Notes: generated by a model from the sequence alone, not told the origin. Positions 43,034 to 53,191 are shown, numbered from the stretch's first letter. The stretch is 64,000 nucleotides of DNA from an uncultured Alistipes sp. (GCA_900541585.1 UQKD01000011.1:1-64000); one strand, 5' to 3'. Numbers and translations: made by a program.

Positions 43034-45586
43034 TCATCCGCATTTGGAATAGCCGCACGACATGCAGGTCAGGCAGCCGTTCTGATAGGCCATATTCTCC
43101 TGTCCGCAGCTCGGACATTTGCCCTTGGATTTCGTGCCGTCGACGATATACTGTTTCAGCGCACGGCACACGCCGGTCTTCCACGTGTTGATCGACTCGC
43201 TGTCCAGGTGCAGGGACTCGATCAGCGACACGGTCTTCTCGATCGGCATGCCGTGGCGCAGCACGCCCGAAATGAGTTTGGCGTAGTTCCAGAACTCCTC
43301 GTTGAACAGGCGCGAAATGCCGCCGATGGTGTTGGTGTAGCCGTAACGGTCGGTGTACTGGAAATCGTAGCGTTTCGTGCCGTCCGCCTCGCGGACCTTG
43401 ATGATGAAGCCCTTCTTGATCTTCGGGGGAATGAACATGGCATCCTCCTCGATCTTACCCGTGAAGACCTCGTAGGGACGTCCGTCCTGCAGACCCACGA
43501 AAGCGATCCAGTCCTCCGTGCCGTTCTTGAACCGCACGATGTCCGCCGGAATCGACTTGGGACGCTTCGGCGCCTCGCCGGGATGCTCCTCGCACTTCTT
43601 CCTGCTCCTGGCGTTCTTCTCCAGCAGCACGCCGTCGCGACAGCCGTCGCGGTAGACCGTGACACCCTTGCAGCCGCACTCCCAGGCCGTGCGGTAAACA
43701 TCGGCCACCAGCGCCTCCGAGACGTTGTTCGGCAGGTTCACCGTCACCGAGATCGAGTGATCGACCCACTTCTGGATGGCTCCCTGCATCTTGACCTTGG
43801 CTACCCAATCGATGTCGTTGGCCGTGGCGCCGTGATAGGGCGACGCGGCGACCCACTCGTCCAATTCGGCATCGGAGATCGTCGCCAGCTTCGAAGTGTC
43901 GTATCCGTTGGCCTCCAGCCACTTGACGAAATTGTGGTGGTAGACGTTATACTCCTGGAACTTTTCGCCCGTTTCGTCCTCGTAATCGACGTGGGTGTCC
44001 ACGTCCGAAGGATTGATCTTGCGGCGGCGCTTGTAGACGGTGCGGAACACCGGCTCGATGCCCGAGGTGGTCTGCGACATGAGCGACGTGGTGCCCGTGG
44101 GCGCGATGGTCAGCATGGCGATGTTGCGGCGGCCCACCTTCGTCATCTCCTCGTAGAGCGCCGGATCGGCCTCACGGATGCGGGCGATCATCGGATTGTT
44201 CGCCTCCTTCGCAGCGTCGTAAACCGGGAAGGCACCGCGCTCGGCGGCCATCTTCACCGAAGCGCCGTAAGCCGCCAGGGCGAGGCACTTCTGCACCTCG
44301 ACGGCGAAGTCGATCGCCTCCTGCGTACCGTAACGCAGGCCCAGTGCGGCGAGCATGTCGCCCTCGGCCGTGATGCCCAGGCCCGTACGGCGGCCCTTAC
44401 GCGCCATTTCGCGGATCTTCTTCCACAGTTCCAGCTCCACGCGGCGCACGTCCATGTCTTCGGGGTCGGCGGCGATCTTCTCGATGATCAGCTCGACCTT
44501 CTCCAGTTCGAGGTCGATGATGTCGTCCATCATGTGCATCGCCTTGTAGACATGGTCCCTGAACTTGTCGAAATTGAACTTCGCATCGGCCTTGAACGGG
44601 TTGTCCACATAGCTCAACAGATTCATCGCCAGCAGGCGGCACGAATCGTAGGGGCAGAGCGGAATCTCGCCGCAGGGATTGGTCGAAACCGTCACGAAAC
44701 CCTCGTCGGCATAGCAGTCGGGAATGCTCTCGCGGATGATCGTATCCCAGAACAGCACGCCCGGTTCGGCAGACTTCCAGGCGTTGTGGATGATTTTCTC
44801 CCAAAGTTTCCGGGCGTCGATGTCCTGCTCGTATTTGGGATTGTCCGACTTGATCGGGAACTGCTGGTGGTATTTCTTCCCGGCGAGGGCCGCACGCATG
44901 AAATCGTCGTCGATCTTGATCGAGACGTTGGCACCCGTCACCTTGCCCGTGTCGACCTTGGCGTCGATGAACCGCTCGGCGTCGGGGTGCCTGATCGACA
45001 GCGACAGCATCAGCGCGCCGCGCCGCCCGTCCTGCGCCACCTCGCGCGTCGAGTTCGAGTAACGCTCCATGAAGGGCACGATACCCGTCGACGTGAGAGC
45101 CGAGTTCAGCACCGGGCTGCCCGTGGGCCGGATGTGCGAAAGGTCGTGACCCACGCCGCCGCGGCGTTTCATCAGCTGAACCTGCTCCTCGTCCATGCGG
45201 AAGATGCCGCCGTAGGAATCGGCGGGATTCTTATGGCCGATGACGAAGCAGTTCGACAGCGACGCCACCTGGAAATTGTTGCCGATGCCGGTCATCGGGC
45301 CGCCCTGCGGAATGACGTAACGGAAATGGTCGAGCAACGCGAAAACCTCCTCCTTCGGGAGCGGGTTCGGGTATTTTTGCTCGATGCGTTCGATTTCGGA
45401 AGCGATGCGCTCGTGCATCTCGCGCGGCGATCGTTCGTAGATGTTTCCGAAAGAATCCTTGAGGGCGTACTTGCTGACCCACACCGTGGCGGCGAGGTCG
45501 TCCCCGTCGAAATACTTCTTCGACTCGGCAACCGCATCGTTGTAATTGACTTTCTGCGGCGTGTCGGCTTTGGTGGCTTTTGACAT
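43034..45586 (-). CDS. nrdJ: Adenosylcobalamin-dependent (class II) ribonucleotide reductase
   Basis: 850 aa enzyme making deoxynucleotides with coenzyme B12, independent of oxygen. The conserved N-terminal core begins FDGDDLAATVWVSKYALKD. The first active-site Cys is in ASLSNCFVIG, the radical Cys region is STNPCGEIPLCPYDSC, and the phosphate-binding loop is LTIAPTGTTSLMSQTTSGIEP. The C-terminus carries a zinc-ribbon with redox Cys pairs (CPSCGQ and CLTCMSCGYSKCG). Length suits the long NrdJ subgroup. The 195-nt upstream region to ridA shows no B12-box sequence. Confidence 0.96.
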   Translation of the reverse strand: MSKATKADTPQKVNYNDAVAESKKYFDGDDLAATVWVSKYALKDSFGNIYERSPREMHERIASEIERIEQKYPNPLPKEEVFALLDHFRYVIPQGGPMTGIGNNFQVASLSNCFVIGHKNPADSYGGIFRMDEEQVQLMKRRGGVGHDLSHIRPTGSPVLNSALTSTGIVPFMERYSNSTREVAQDGRRGALMLSLSIRHPDAERFIDAKVDTGKVTGANVSIKIDDDFMRAALAGKKYHQQFPIKSDNPKYEQDIDARKLWEKIIHNAWKSAEPGVLFWDTIIRESIPDCYADEGFVTVSTNPCGEIPLCPYDSCRLLAMNLLSYVDNPFKADAKFNFDKFRDHVYKAMHMMDDIIDLELEKVELIIEKIAADPEDMDVRRVELELWKKIREMARKGRRTGLGITAEGDMLAALGLRYGTQEAIDFAVEVQKCLALAAYGASVKMAAERGAFPVYDAAKEANNPMIARIREADPALYEEMTKVGRRNIAMLTIAPTGTTSLMSQTTSGIEPVFRTVYKRRRKINPSDVDTHVDYEDETGEKFQEYNVYHHNFVKWLEANGYDTSKLATISDAELDEWVAASPYHGATANDIDWVAKVKMQGAIQKWVDHSISVTVNLPNNVSEALVADVYRTAWECGCKGVTVYRDGCRDGVLLEKNARSRKKCEEHPGEAPKRPKSIPADIVRFKNGTEDWIAFVGLQDGRPYEVFTGKIEEDAMFIPPKIKKGFIIKVREADGTKRYDFQYTDRYGYTNTIGGISRLFNEEFWNYAKLISGVLRHGMPIEKTVSLIESLHLDSESINTWKTGVCRALKQYIVDGTKSKGKCPSCGQENMAYQNGCLTCMSCGYSKCG

Positions 45587-45720
45587 AACTATTTTCAGGC
45601 TATTATTTCTATATTTTCAGATTTCAGGCGTCACGGCGGGCAAAACCCGGTTCTACAAAATTGCGGCTTTTCCGGATAAAAAGCCAGCATGAAGAACCAA
45701 ACTTATCCACAAAATATCTA

Positions 45721-45760
45721 CAAAAGGACAAAAGGCACGCCCCAGAGACCCGGGGCGCGT
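45721..45760 (-). terminator. ridA terminator
   Basis: Minus strand: ACGCGCCCCGG, short loop, GGGGCGTGCC, then TTTTGTCCTTTTG. It lies 21 nt beyond the ridA stop. Confidence 0.8.
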
Positions 45761-45780
45761 CTTCGGACCGAAGGCGGTAG

Positions 45781-46155
45781 TTATTTCACCGCCACGGCGT
45801 CGATTTCGACCAGCGCGCCCATCGGCAGCGCCGCGACCTCATAGCACATGCGCGCCGGCATCTCCGAGGTGAAGAACTCCGCATAGACAGCATTCATGGC
45901 GGCAAAATCGCCGATCGACTGCAACAGGACCGTGGTTTTCACCACGTCGGAATAATCGTACCCGGCTTCACGGAGGATATGACCGAGGTTCGTGAGCGAC
46001 CGGCGCGTCTGGGCCTCGATGCCTTCGGCCATTTTTCCGGATGCGGCGTCGATCGGAAGCTGTCCCGAAACATAGAGCGCACCGCCGGCCCCGACGGCCT
46101 GCGAATAGGGACCCACGGCCTTGGGCGCATGGGGTGAAGCGATAATGGTTTTCAT
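45781..46155 (-). CDS. ridA: RidA-family enamine/imine deaminase
   Basis: 124 aa trimeric enzyme that hydrolyses reactive 2-aminoacrylate-type imines released by PLP enzymes. The conserved start KTIIASPHAPKAVGPYSQAV, the catalytic Arg near residue 106 in MPARMCYEVAALPMGALVEI, and the C-terminal Glu in that block are present. It has its own terminator. The 229 nt upstream contain a degraded palindrome (near 46220-46240) resembling the leader-repeat family, and no additional gene. Confidence 0.94.
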   Translation of the reverse strand: MKTIIASPHAPKAVGPYSQAVGAGGALYVSGQLPIDAASGKMAEGIEAQTRRSLTNLGHILREAGYDYSDVVKTTVLLQSIGDFAAMNAVYAEFFTSEMPARMCYEVAALPMGALVEIDAVAVK

Positions 46156-46384
46156 AAGGAACGTTTTTTAATCATTTGCAAATTCACACTTCGATGTAAC
46201 AGTCGCTTTCGAACGTTGTCATTGCCGCCTGCGGCGTCACCCGGCTATAAGCCAGGCTCCAAGAGCGAAACCCGATTGCCGGGGATCGGATCCAATCTGG
46301 GCTCCCGACAGCTAAAAGCGTCGTTACGACACCAAAGGTACGATTTATTCCCTATATTTGCCGTATGATATAAATGGAAAAACA

Positions 46385-46813
46385 ATGAAGATTTTACTCA
46401 AAATTGCGATAGTCGCTGTCGCTGCGGCCTTTATGGCCGGATGCTGCAACTGCCGCTCCTACCAGAAAAAGACCCGCCGCCCGCTGGCGGGGACCGAGTG
46501 GCAGCTGATCCAGCTCGGCGGCAAGGCGGTCAAACCCGAAGAGGGCAAATTCACCGTCACGCTGCTGACCGAGGGCAACCGCCTGACGGGCGTCGGGGCC
46601 TGCAACCGCCTGATGGGCACGTACAAGACCGACGGGAAACGCACGCTGAAAATAGGCCCCCTCGCCTCGACGATGATGGCCTGCCCGGGCATGGAGCAGG
46701 AGGACGCCTTCACCAAAATGCTCGAGTCGGTGACCCATTACGACATGGACGGCCCGATGCTGCTGCTGTTGAGCGACGGCGAACTGCGCGCCGTGTTCCA
46801 GGCAAAACCGTGA
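46385..46813 (+). CDS. META-domain lipoprotein
   Basis: 142 aa. The lipoprotein signal MKILLKIAIVAVAAAFMAGC has Cys20 as the lipidation site. The mature part is a META (HslJ-like) domain: LAGTEWQLIQLGGKAV, TGVGACNRLMGTYK and ASTMMACPGMEQEDAF are the family blocks. The role is unknown; HslJ of E. coli is linked to novobiocin tolerance. I prefer ATG 46385 to one upstream, because it begins the signal peptide and the -7 box TATATTTG (46353-46360) leaves a normal short leader. Confidence 0.9.
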   Translation: MKILLKIAIVAVAAAFMAGCCNCRSYQKKTRRPLAGTEWQLIQLGGKAVKPEEGKFTVTLLTEGNRLTGVGACNRLMGTYKTDGKRTLKIGPLASTMMACPGMEQEDAFTKMLESVTHYDMDGPMLLLLSDGELRAVFQAKP

Positions 46814-46919
46814 CGGTCCGGGTGCTGAAAAGTTCCCCGCGCTGGGAACCGGGAGAGTCGGACGGACGAAAGGTTCCCGTGGAAATCAGGCTCCCCGTGG
46901 ACTTCCGCAGACAAAATTG

Positions 46920-46950
46920 AAAAGGACCGGCTGTCGAGCCGGTCCTTTTT
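46920..46950. terminator. Bidirectional terminator between META gene and mdh
   Basis: Stem AAAAGGACCGGCT / AGCCGGTCCTTTTT with a loop of about 4 nt, between convergent genes. Confidence 0.93.
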
Positions 46951-46971
46951 GCTTCGGCGGTTCCCCGCCGC

Positions 46972-47970
46972 TTAACGCAGGTGCGGATTCAGACGGCCCC
47001 ACTCGTCGACGGGAGGCAGAATGCCCATCGAAATCACCTCGTCGCGCAGTTTGCAGAGATGCTCGTAGCTCTCCGTGAGCTTCTTGTGCTCCGCGGCCGT
47101 GCCCTGCACGTTCTTATACGACACGCCCTCCTTCGTGATGACGGTTTCCATCGCCATCAGGATGTGTTTGAACTCGTCGTTGTGGACGAATACGCCGGCG
47201 GGATAGGTGAACGGCTTGCCGCCCATCGCAGCCGCGATCATCGAGATCGAGATATAAGCCGGACTTTGGAACGACGAACGGCCGCGCAGGTCGATGATGT
47301 GCTTGCCGCCCTGAATCACCCGCTGCTGCAGATCGGCCCAGTCGCCCTCGGGCATCTCCTTGCCGATCAGCTCCGAAAGGGGCCGTCCGGCGACGAGCGT
47401 CGTCGAGGCGAAGACCGCCATCTGCTCGCCGTGGCCGCCGTAGGTGCGGCAGTTGCGGATTTCGTCGGGCGAGATTTTGAAGTATTTGGCCAGCTCCGAA
47501 CGCAGGCGCGTGGAGTCCAGCGCCGCGAGGGTCGAGACCTGCGAGGGTTTCAGCCCCGCATAGATCAGCGTGATCAGCCCCGTGATATCGGCCGGGTTGA
47601 AGACCACCACGACGTGCTTCACGTCCGGGCAGTAGGACTTGATGTCCTTGCCGAACTGTTCGGCGATCTGGGCGTTGCCTTTCAGCAGGTCCTCGCGCGT
47701 CATGCCGGCCTTGCGGGCCGCGCCGCCCGACGACACGACGTAAGCCGCGTCGGTCAGCGCCTCGCGGATGTCGGTCGTCCACGTGATGTTCACCCCCTCG
47801 AAGGCGCAGTGGTAAAGTTCCTCGGCCACGCCCTCCAGCGCCGGTCCATACGGATCGTAAAGGCAAATGTTCGGCGTCAGGCGCATCATCAGCGCCGTCT
47901 GGGCCATGTTCGAGCCGATCATGCCGGCCGCACCCACGATGGTGAGTTTCTCGTTCGTTACAAAATCCAT
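46972..47970 (-). CDS. mdh: Malate dehydrogenase
   Basis: 332 aa NAD-dependent enzyme interconverting malate and oxaloacetate. The Rossmann motif LTIVGAAGMIGSNMAQTAL begins near residue 8, and VVVVFNPADITGLI and the catalytic His in RTYGGHGEQMAVFAS are present. Together with the class I fumarase at 51.6-53.2 kb it belongs to the reductive arm of the incomplete TCA cycle that leads to succinate. The lactate/malate family member is identified as malate dehydrogenase from overall resemblance to Bacteroidota Mdh. Confidence 0.9.
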   Translation of the reverse strand: MDFVTNEKLTIVGAAGMIGSNMAQTALMMRLTPNICLYDPYGPALEGVAEELYHCAFEGVNITWTTDIREALTDAAYVVSSGGAARKAGMTREDLLKGNAQIAEQFGKDIKSYCPDVKHVVVVFNPADITGLITLIYAGLKPSQVSTLAALDSTRLRSELAKYFKISPDEIRNCRTYGGHGEQMAVFASTTLVAGRPLSELIGKEMPEGDWADLQQRVIQGGKHIIDLRGRSSFQSPAYISISMIAAAMGGKPFTYPAGVFVHNDEFKHILMAMETVITKEGVSYKNVQGTAAEHKKLTESYEHLCKLRDEVISMGILPPVDEWGRLNPHLR

Positions 47971-48049
47971 AACTTATAATGTTTAAGTCCTCTTGTCTCT
48001 GTTTGCCGGCTTCATCGCCCTCCGAAACCCGCTTCTTAAGCCGGGCGGG

Positions 48050-48646
48050 CTACTCGATCTCCCGGCGGTTCATCAGCGCGTGGGTGATCGTCAGTTCGTC
48101 GACATATTCCAGTTCGTCGCCGAAACCGATGCCGCGCGCGATCGACGTAACTTTCAGCCCCGGGAACTGCCGCAGGCGGTTCATCAGGTAGAAAAGCGTC
48201 GTCTCCCCTTCGACCGAAGTCGAGATGGCGAGGATCACCTCCTTCACCCCGCCGCGGGCGATCCGCTCGCACAGCAGGTCGATCTTCAGGTCTGAGGGCG
48301 AGATGCCCTGCATGGGCGAGATGACGCCGCCCAGCACGTGGTACATGCCCCGGTACTGGCGCGTGTTCTCGACCGACAGCACGTCGGCCACCTGCTCCAC
48401 GACACAGATCGTCGCATGGTCCCGTTCCCGGTCGGCGCAGATCGGGCAGACCTCCTCGTCGGAGAGGTTGTTGCACTGCGAACAGTAGCGGATCTCGTTG
48501 CGGAACCGGTCGATGCTCTCCGTCATCCCGGCCACCGAATCCCGCTCCATGCGCAGGATGTGGATGGCCAGGCGCAACGCCGTGCGGCGTCCCACGCCCG
48601 GGAGTTTCGAAAGCTCGCCGACGACGTCCTGTAAAAGTTTCGACAT
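48050..48646 (-). CDS. recR: Recombination protein RecR
   Basis: 198 aa. It works with RecF/RecO to load RecA on single-stranded gaps. The helix-hairpin-helix (LSKLPGVGRRTALRLAIHIL), the four-Cys zinc finger (CSQCNNLSDEEVCPIC) and the TOPRIM domain (TICVVEQVADVLSVE) occur in the expected order. It starts directly after the stop of the batE-like gene, without spacer. Confidence 0.96.
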   Translation of the reverse strand: MSKLLQDVVGELSKLPGVGRRTALRLAIHILRMERDSVAGMTESIDRFRNEIRYCSQCNNLSDEEVCPICADRERDHATICVVEQVADVLSVENTRQYRGMYHVLGGVISPMQGISPSDLKIDLLCERIARGGVKEVILAISTSVEGETTLFYLMNRLRQFPGLKVTSIARGIGFGDELEYVDELTITHALMNRREIE

Positions 48647-49465
48647 TTAGATCGTTTCGATGGTTTTGCATTCGAGCCACCCCTTCTTTCCGTCGGCAAT
48701 GGTGATCTCGCACCAGTTGTCGAGGCGGTCGGTGATCTCGACGAGCGTCCCCTCGTGCAGCACGAAGAGGTCGGTCGCCGACTTGTCGGGCGAACTCTTC
48801 ACGGCCGTCGAGAGCGACATCACGACGGCTTGCGTATCGTCAAGCATCTCGTGCCGCTCGCCCATGGCGAACCAGCTCGTGAGCATGAACACCGCCACCG
48901 CGACGAGGGTTCCGTAGAACCCCGTCTTGCGCAACGACAAACGCTGTGCCAACAGGTAGGCGAGGAACAGCGCCAGGGCGCAGACCAGCGCCGCGAGCGA
49001 GAAGACGCTCCATGCCGTACAGCTCATCAGACGGCGCACGCCGCGCATCCATTCGGTGAAGAAAAATTCGGGTATCTGCTCGATGTTGTCCTTCGTGCGG
49101 GCCTCGGCGACACTCAAATTATAGCGGATGTCGTCGTTGCCGGGAGCCAGCCGCAAGGCCCGGTGGTAGAAAAGTATCGACTTGCCCAGCCGCTCCTCCT
49201 TGAAATAGGCATTGGCCAGGTTGTAGTAGAGTTTCATGGAACTCAATCCGCGGGCGAGAATCTGCTCGTAGAACTCCGCGGCGGCGTGAAAGTCGCCGTT
49301 GATATAGGCCGTGTTGGCTCGGTCCCACAACTGCTCGGGCGACGCCTCGGCCGCAGGTTCCGGAGCCGCCGTCACGGCAGGCTGCGCCAGCGTGTCGGCT
49401 CCCTCCTGCGCATGTGCGCAGAGAACGCCGGACAGCAGGATCAGGAATAGGGTCAATCGTTTCAT
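48647..49465 (-). CDS. BatE-like TPR and SH3-domain membrane protein
   Basis: 272 aa with a signal peptide (MKRLTLFLILLSGVLCAHA). Tetratricopeptide repeats follow (ANTAYINGDFHAAAEFYEQI, LYYNLANAYFKEERLGKSIL), then two membrane segments (VFSLAALVCALALFLAYLLA and FYGTLVAVAVFMLTSWF) and a C-terminal SH3-like domain (EGTLVEITDRLDNWCEITI). This is the BatE arrangement of the Bacteroides aerotolerance locus. It starts 4 nt after batD. BatE-type proteins are thought to act in the periplasm with vWA proteins BatA/BatB, which are not in this window. Confidence 0.85.
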   Translation of the reverse strand: MKRLTLFLILLSGVLCAHAQEGADTLAQPAVTAAPEPAAEASPEQLWDRANTAYINGDFHAAAEFYEQILARGLSSMKLYYNLANAYFKEERLGKSILFYHRALRLAPGNDDIRYNLSVAEARTKDNIEQIPEFFFTEWMRGVRRLMSCTAWSVFSLAALVCALALFLAYLLAQRLSLRKTGFYGTLVAVAVFMLTSWFAMGERHEMLDDTQAVVMSLSTAVKSSPDKSATDLFVLHEGTLVEITDRLDNWCEITIADGKKGWLECKTIETI

Positions 49466-49469
49466 AACA

Positions 49470-51332
49470 CTATCGTTTTATCACCGATTCGATGCGCGAG
49501 ATCAGGTTCACGCCTTCGGAATAGACGTCGTTCATGCGGGCCGTCTCCACGGGCGAGTACTGCGCCTCGTCGCACTGGGTGATGATGTCCGTGAACCGCT
49601 GAGAATCCTCCGACGAAACGCCCCGTTTGTGCAGCTCCTCGCGGACGTTCTCCTTCGTGAGGTTGGCCACCGGAATGTTGAACTTGTCGCTCATGTAGCC
49701 CCACAGCGCGCGGAGCATCTCCTCGTAGAAGGCATGCCGGTTCTGCTCCTCCATATACCTCTTCGCGGCGCGGAAACGCTGTACGGCGACCTTGTTGGCC
49801 CGCTTGCCGCGCACCAGGGCGACGTTCTGCGATTCGCGGATCTGCTTGCGCAGCGCCACGTAGATCATCGTGAAAAGCACCAGTACGCCCAGGAGCAGAA
49901 TCCAGTAGGCGGCGCTGAAGATGAACGGCACGCGCTCGGAGCGCAGCTGCGCCCCGCCCAGCTTGATGAAGCGGATGTCCTGGCCCAGCATCTTCACCTC
50001 TTCCTTCGACATGCCGCGCCCCTGCATCACCACCGCATCGCCTCCGCCGCGGGCATCGGGCGTGATTTCGAGCGTCAGCGGCTTCGAACGGAGCGTCACG
50101 TACTGCACCCGCTGGGGGTCGAAGTAGGTGAACTCGATGGGTTCGATGTCATAAGTGCCCTCGGCACGTGCGATGAAAGGGTATTCGAACTGGCGGTAGC
50201 CGGAGATGCCCGTGGCCGACGTGTTGATCGACTCGGTGGTCTTGACGTTATACTGCTCGAACGAGGTCGGAAGCGGCAGTTTCGGGGCCTGCACGAAAGT
50301 CAGGTTGCCCGTGCCGGAAATTTTCACCGTAAAGGTCGCGCCCGAGTTGGCCGCGATGCGCTCCGAAGGCAGCTGGGTGTCCATCGTGAAACGGCCCACG
50401 GCCCCGCTGAAACTCGAAGGAGCACCCGACGGCAGCGGCTTGACCGTCACCGTGGCCCGCTGGCTCTGCACCTTGCGCGGCACGTTGAACACCTCGCGGC
50501 CGCCCCCGAAGAAGGGATCGGCATTGCGGCTCTGCACCACGACCTGCGCCACGACGGTCATGTCCACGGGGTCGATCGTGAGCGAGCCGACCTGCTGCGG
50601 ATAGAGCAGGTAGTCGTACAGCACACGCGTCTCGTACACCTTTCCGTTGTAGGTCTCGCGCCCCACGCGGGCCGAATTGGGATCGGTGAGGTCCTGCGAC
50701 CAGAAGCCGTTGAACGACGGAGCCGACTCGGGAACGATATTGACGTAGGGAACCCGCGTATAGAGTTTGAAAGCCACATGCAGCGGCTCGTTCTTATACA
50801 CGGACGACCGTGAAACCACGGCCCGAAGCAGGATGTCGTCCTTGGCGACCTGCCCCTGCGCGCTGGCCTGCGCATCGCCCGAACCGCCCGTACGCCCCTG
50901 GGGCTGCTGCCGCGCCCGGGAGGCGTCGCCCTCGTTCACGATTTCGATCGGCAGCGGCTTGGTCCGGTAGGCCGTACCGTCCACCTTGGCCTCCGCGGCG
51001 CCGATCGTCACGTTGCCCGCCGCCTGCGGCAGCAGGACATAGGTGATGCCGTAACTGAAACTTTTGGAAATCGAACCGTTTATATATTGTATCGACGAAC
51101 CGGTCGACACGCTCGGCCCGGCGATTACGTCGAAACCTTCGAACGATGGCGCCTTGAAGGAATCGGCGTCGGGTTCGGCATTCAGCGTGAATTCCACGCG
51201 GAAGGCCTCGCCGACGGCGACCATCAACGGCGAGTTGGCTTCAAAAGTGACCTTCTCGGCAGCGGAGGCCGAGAAGATCGCCAGCACGAAGAGTGCCGTC
51301 AGGGATATTTTTGCAACAAAATCTCTCATCAC
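49470..51332 (-). CDS. batD: BatD family protein
   Basis: 620 aa. Signal peptide (LTALFVLAIFSASAAE), then several beta-rich domains starting VTFEANSPLMVAVGEAFRVE, typical of BatD/oxygen-tolerance proteins. A membrane segment near residue 470 (SAAYWILLLGVLVLFTMIYV) is followed by a cytoplasmic helical tail. It is the first visible gene of a batD-batE-recR unit. BatD is linked to aerotolerance and envelope stress in Bacteroides. Usually moxR-batA-batB-batC precede it; here the upstream DNA is a palindromic leader repeat and then a fumarase gene, so the locus is split. ATG 51332 or 51329 could start it. Confidence 0.88.
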   Translation of the reverse strand: MMRDFVAKISLTALFVLAIFSASAAEKVTFEANSPLMVAVGEAFRVEFTLNAEPDADSFKAPSFEGFDVIAGPSVSTGSSIQYINGSISKSFSYGITYVLLPQAAGNVTIGAAEAKVDGTAYRTKPLPIEIVNEGDASRARQQPQGRTGGSGDAQASAQGQVAKDDILLRAVVSRSSVYKNEPLHVAFKLYTRVPYVNIVPESAPSFNGFWSQDLTDPNSARVGRETYNGKVYETRVLYDYLLYPQQVGSLTIDPVDMTVVAQVVVQSRNADPFFGGGREVFNVPRKVQSQRATVTVKPLPSGAPSSFSGAVGRFTMDTQLPSERIAANSGATFTVKISGTGNLTFVQAPKLPLPTSFEQYNVKTTESINTSATGISGYRQFEYPFIARAEGTYDIEPIEFTYFDPQRVQYVTLRSKPLTLEITPDARGGGDAVVMQGRGMSKEEVKMLGQDIRFIKLGGAQLRSERVPFIFSAAYWILLLGVLVLFTMIYVALRKQIRESQNVALVRGKRANKVAVQRFRAAKRYMEEQNRHAFYEEMLRALWGYMSDKFNIPVANLTKENVREELHKRGVSSEDSQRFTDIITQCDEAQYSPVETARMNDVYSEGVNLISRIESVIKR

Positions 51333-51370
51333 AAAGCGATATGTCTATCAATTTGCACCGCAGCCCCGTA

Positions 51371-51452
51371 CCAGCCGGCCGCTATCGCCGCCGATGGCGT
51401 CGTTTACAAACCCGACTCCACCCCAAACCTCCCCCCCCCAGGGAGGGACTTG
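51371..51452 (-). repeat. Palindromic leader repeat, copy 4
   Basis: Minus-strand sense: CCCTCCC..GGGGGGGGGAGG hairpin, TTTGGGGTGGAGTC, TTTGTAAACGACGCC, hairpin CGCCATCGGCG. It ends 38 nt before batD. It contains a nine-base homopolymer (C9 on plus, 51431-51439). The rest of the 245-nt gap up to fumarase holds nothing else that I recognise. Confidence 0.72.
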
Positions 51453-51577
51453 TCGCGACGCAGCCGGATTTCATCCCGGCTGTTCGCCGGGTTTCGGGAC
51501 TCACGGCAACCGGGCAAAATCCCATGTACGTCTTTACAACGTAAAGTCGTACCCTTTAGTATATCCGCCCGCAGATT

Positions 51578-53191
51578 TTAGTGCTTGAAATCGGCGAAAA
51601 AGTCGTTCCCCTTGTCATCGACGATGATGAACGCCGGGAAGTTCTCGACATAGATCTTGCGCACGGCCTCCATGCCCAGTTCGGGGAAGTCCACGACCTC
51701 GACCGACTTGATGGAGTTCTTCGCCAGGATCGCTGCCGGACCGCCGATCGAACCGAGGTAGAAACCGCCGTATTTCTTGCAGGCGTCGGTCACCTGCTGC
51801 GTGCGGTTGCCCTTGGCCACCATCACCAGCGAACCGCCCTGCGACTGGAACAGGTCCACATAGGGGTCCATGCGTCCGGCCGTCGTGGGACCGAACGAAC
51901 CCGAAGCCATGCCCTGCGGCGTCTTGGCCGGACCGGCGTAGTAAACCGGATGTTTCTTGAAGTACTCGGGCATCGGCTTGCCCTGGTCGAGCATCTGCTT
52001 GATCCTGGCATGCGCGATGTCGCGGGCCACGATCAGCGTGCCGCGGAGGTTCAGGCGCGTTTTGATCGGGTATTTCGTGAGGATCGCACGCACCTTGTCC
52101 ATGCCCTCGTCGAGGTCGATGTCCACGGCAGGCGACATCGAGGGAGCCTCGGCCGGCAGGAAGCGTGCGGGATTCTTCTCCAGCTCTTCGAGGAAGATGC
52201 CCGACGGGGTGATCTTGGCCTTAATGTTGCGGTCGGCCGAGCAGCTCACGCCGATGGCCACGGGGCACGAAGCCGCATGGCGCGGGGCGCGGATCACGCG
52301 CACGTCGTGCACGAGGTACTTGCCGCCGAACTGGGCGCCGACACCGCTCTCGCGGCAGATTTTCAGCACCTTCTCCTCCCATTCCAGGTCACGGAAGCAG
52401 CGGCCGCCCCCGTTGCCCGAGGTGGGCAGCTCGTCGAGGTAGCCGGCCGAAGCCTTCTTCACCGTCGAGAGGCACATCTCGGCCGACGTGCCGCCGATGC
52501 AGATCGCCAGGTGGTAGGGCGGGCAGGCCGACGTACCGAGGTCGAAGATATGCTGCTGGATGAATTTCGTGAGCGACTCCTCGTTCAGCAGCGCCTTGGT
52601 CTGCTGGTAGAGGAAGGTCTTGTTGGCCGAGCCGCCGCCCTTGGTGATGAAGAGGAATTCGTACTCCATGCCGGGTTTGCCGCCGTAGATGTCGATCTGT
52701 GCCGGAAGGTTCGTGCCCGAATTCTTTTCGTCGGTCATCGTGAAGGGCACGACCTGCGAGTAGCGCAGGTTGCGGTCCTTATAGGTTTCGTAAACGCCCC
52801 GGGCGATGCACTCGGCGTCGTCGGCCCCCGTCCAGACATCCTCGCCCTTGTGGCCGATACAGATGGCCGTGCCGGTATCCTGGCAGGTGGGCAGTTCGCC
52901 TTCGGCCGAGACGGTCTGGTTCAGCAGCATCGTGTAGGCCACGAACTTGTCGTTGTCGGTGGCTTCGGGGTCTTCGAGAATGTTGCGCAGTTTCTGGAGA
53001 TGCGCGGCGCGCAGGTAGAACGACACGTCGGCGTAAGCCTCCTTCGAAAGCAGTTCGAGGCCCTTGGGGTCGACCTTGAGGATCTTGCGTCCGTCGCACT
53101 CCACGACCTTCACATACTCTTTCGTCAAAAGACGGTACTTGGTTTTGTCGTCCTGAATCGGAAACGGCTCCTGATAGATAAATTCTGCCAT
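51578..53191 (-). CDS. Class I (iron-sulfur) fumarate hydratase
   Basis: 537 aa, both the alpha and beta parts fused in one chain as in FumA/FumB. Cluster-ligand Cys regions are in [11 protein letters not shown] (near residue 105), [12 protein letters not shown] and [15 protein letters not shown]. The C-terminal beta part has [18 protein letters not shown] and [13 protein letters not shown]. It interconverts fumarate and malate, and the [4Fe-4S] cluster is oxygen-sensitive, as suits an anaerobe making succinate. A minus-strand -7 box TACTTTTG is at 53233-53240. Confidence 0.95.
   Translation of the reverse strand: MAEFIYQEPFPIQDDKTKYRLLTKEYVKVVECDGRKILKVDPKGLELLSKEAYADVSFYLRAAHLQKLRNILEDPEATDNDKFVAYTMLLNQTVSAEGELPTCQDTGTAICIGHKGEDVWTGADDAECIARGVYETYKDRNLRYSQVVPFTMTDEKNSGTNLPAQIDIYGGKPGMEYEFLFITKGGGSANKTFLYQQTKALLNEESLTKFIQQHIFDLGTSACPPYHLAICIGGTSAEMCLSTVKKASAGYLDELPTSGNGGGRCFRDLEWEEKVLKICRESGVGAQFGGKYLVHDVRVIRAPRHAASCPVAIGVSCSADRNIKAKITPSGIFLEELEKNPARFLPAEAPSMSPAVDIDLDEGMDKVRAILTKYPIKTRLNLRGTLIVARDIAHARIKQMLDQGKPMPEYFKKHPVYYAGPAKTPQGMASGSFGPTTAGRMDPYVDLFQSQGGSLVMVAKGNRTQQVTDACKKYGGFYLGSIGGPAAILAKNSIKSVEVVDFPELGMEAVRKIYVENFPAFIIVDDKGNDFFADFKH

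Noticed and set aside
45587..45780. Cobalamin riboswitch expected upstream of the B12-dependent nrdJ
   Set aside because: The 194-nt spacer has no recognisable B12 box or the usual paired core, and part of it is the ridA terminator.
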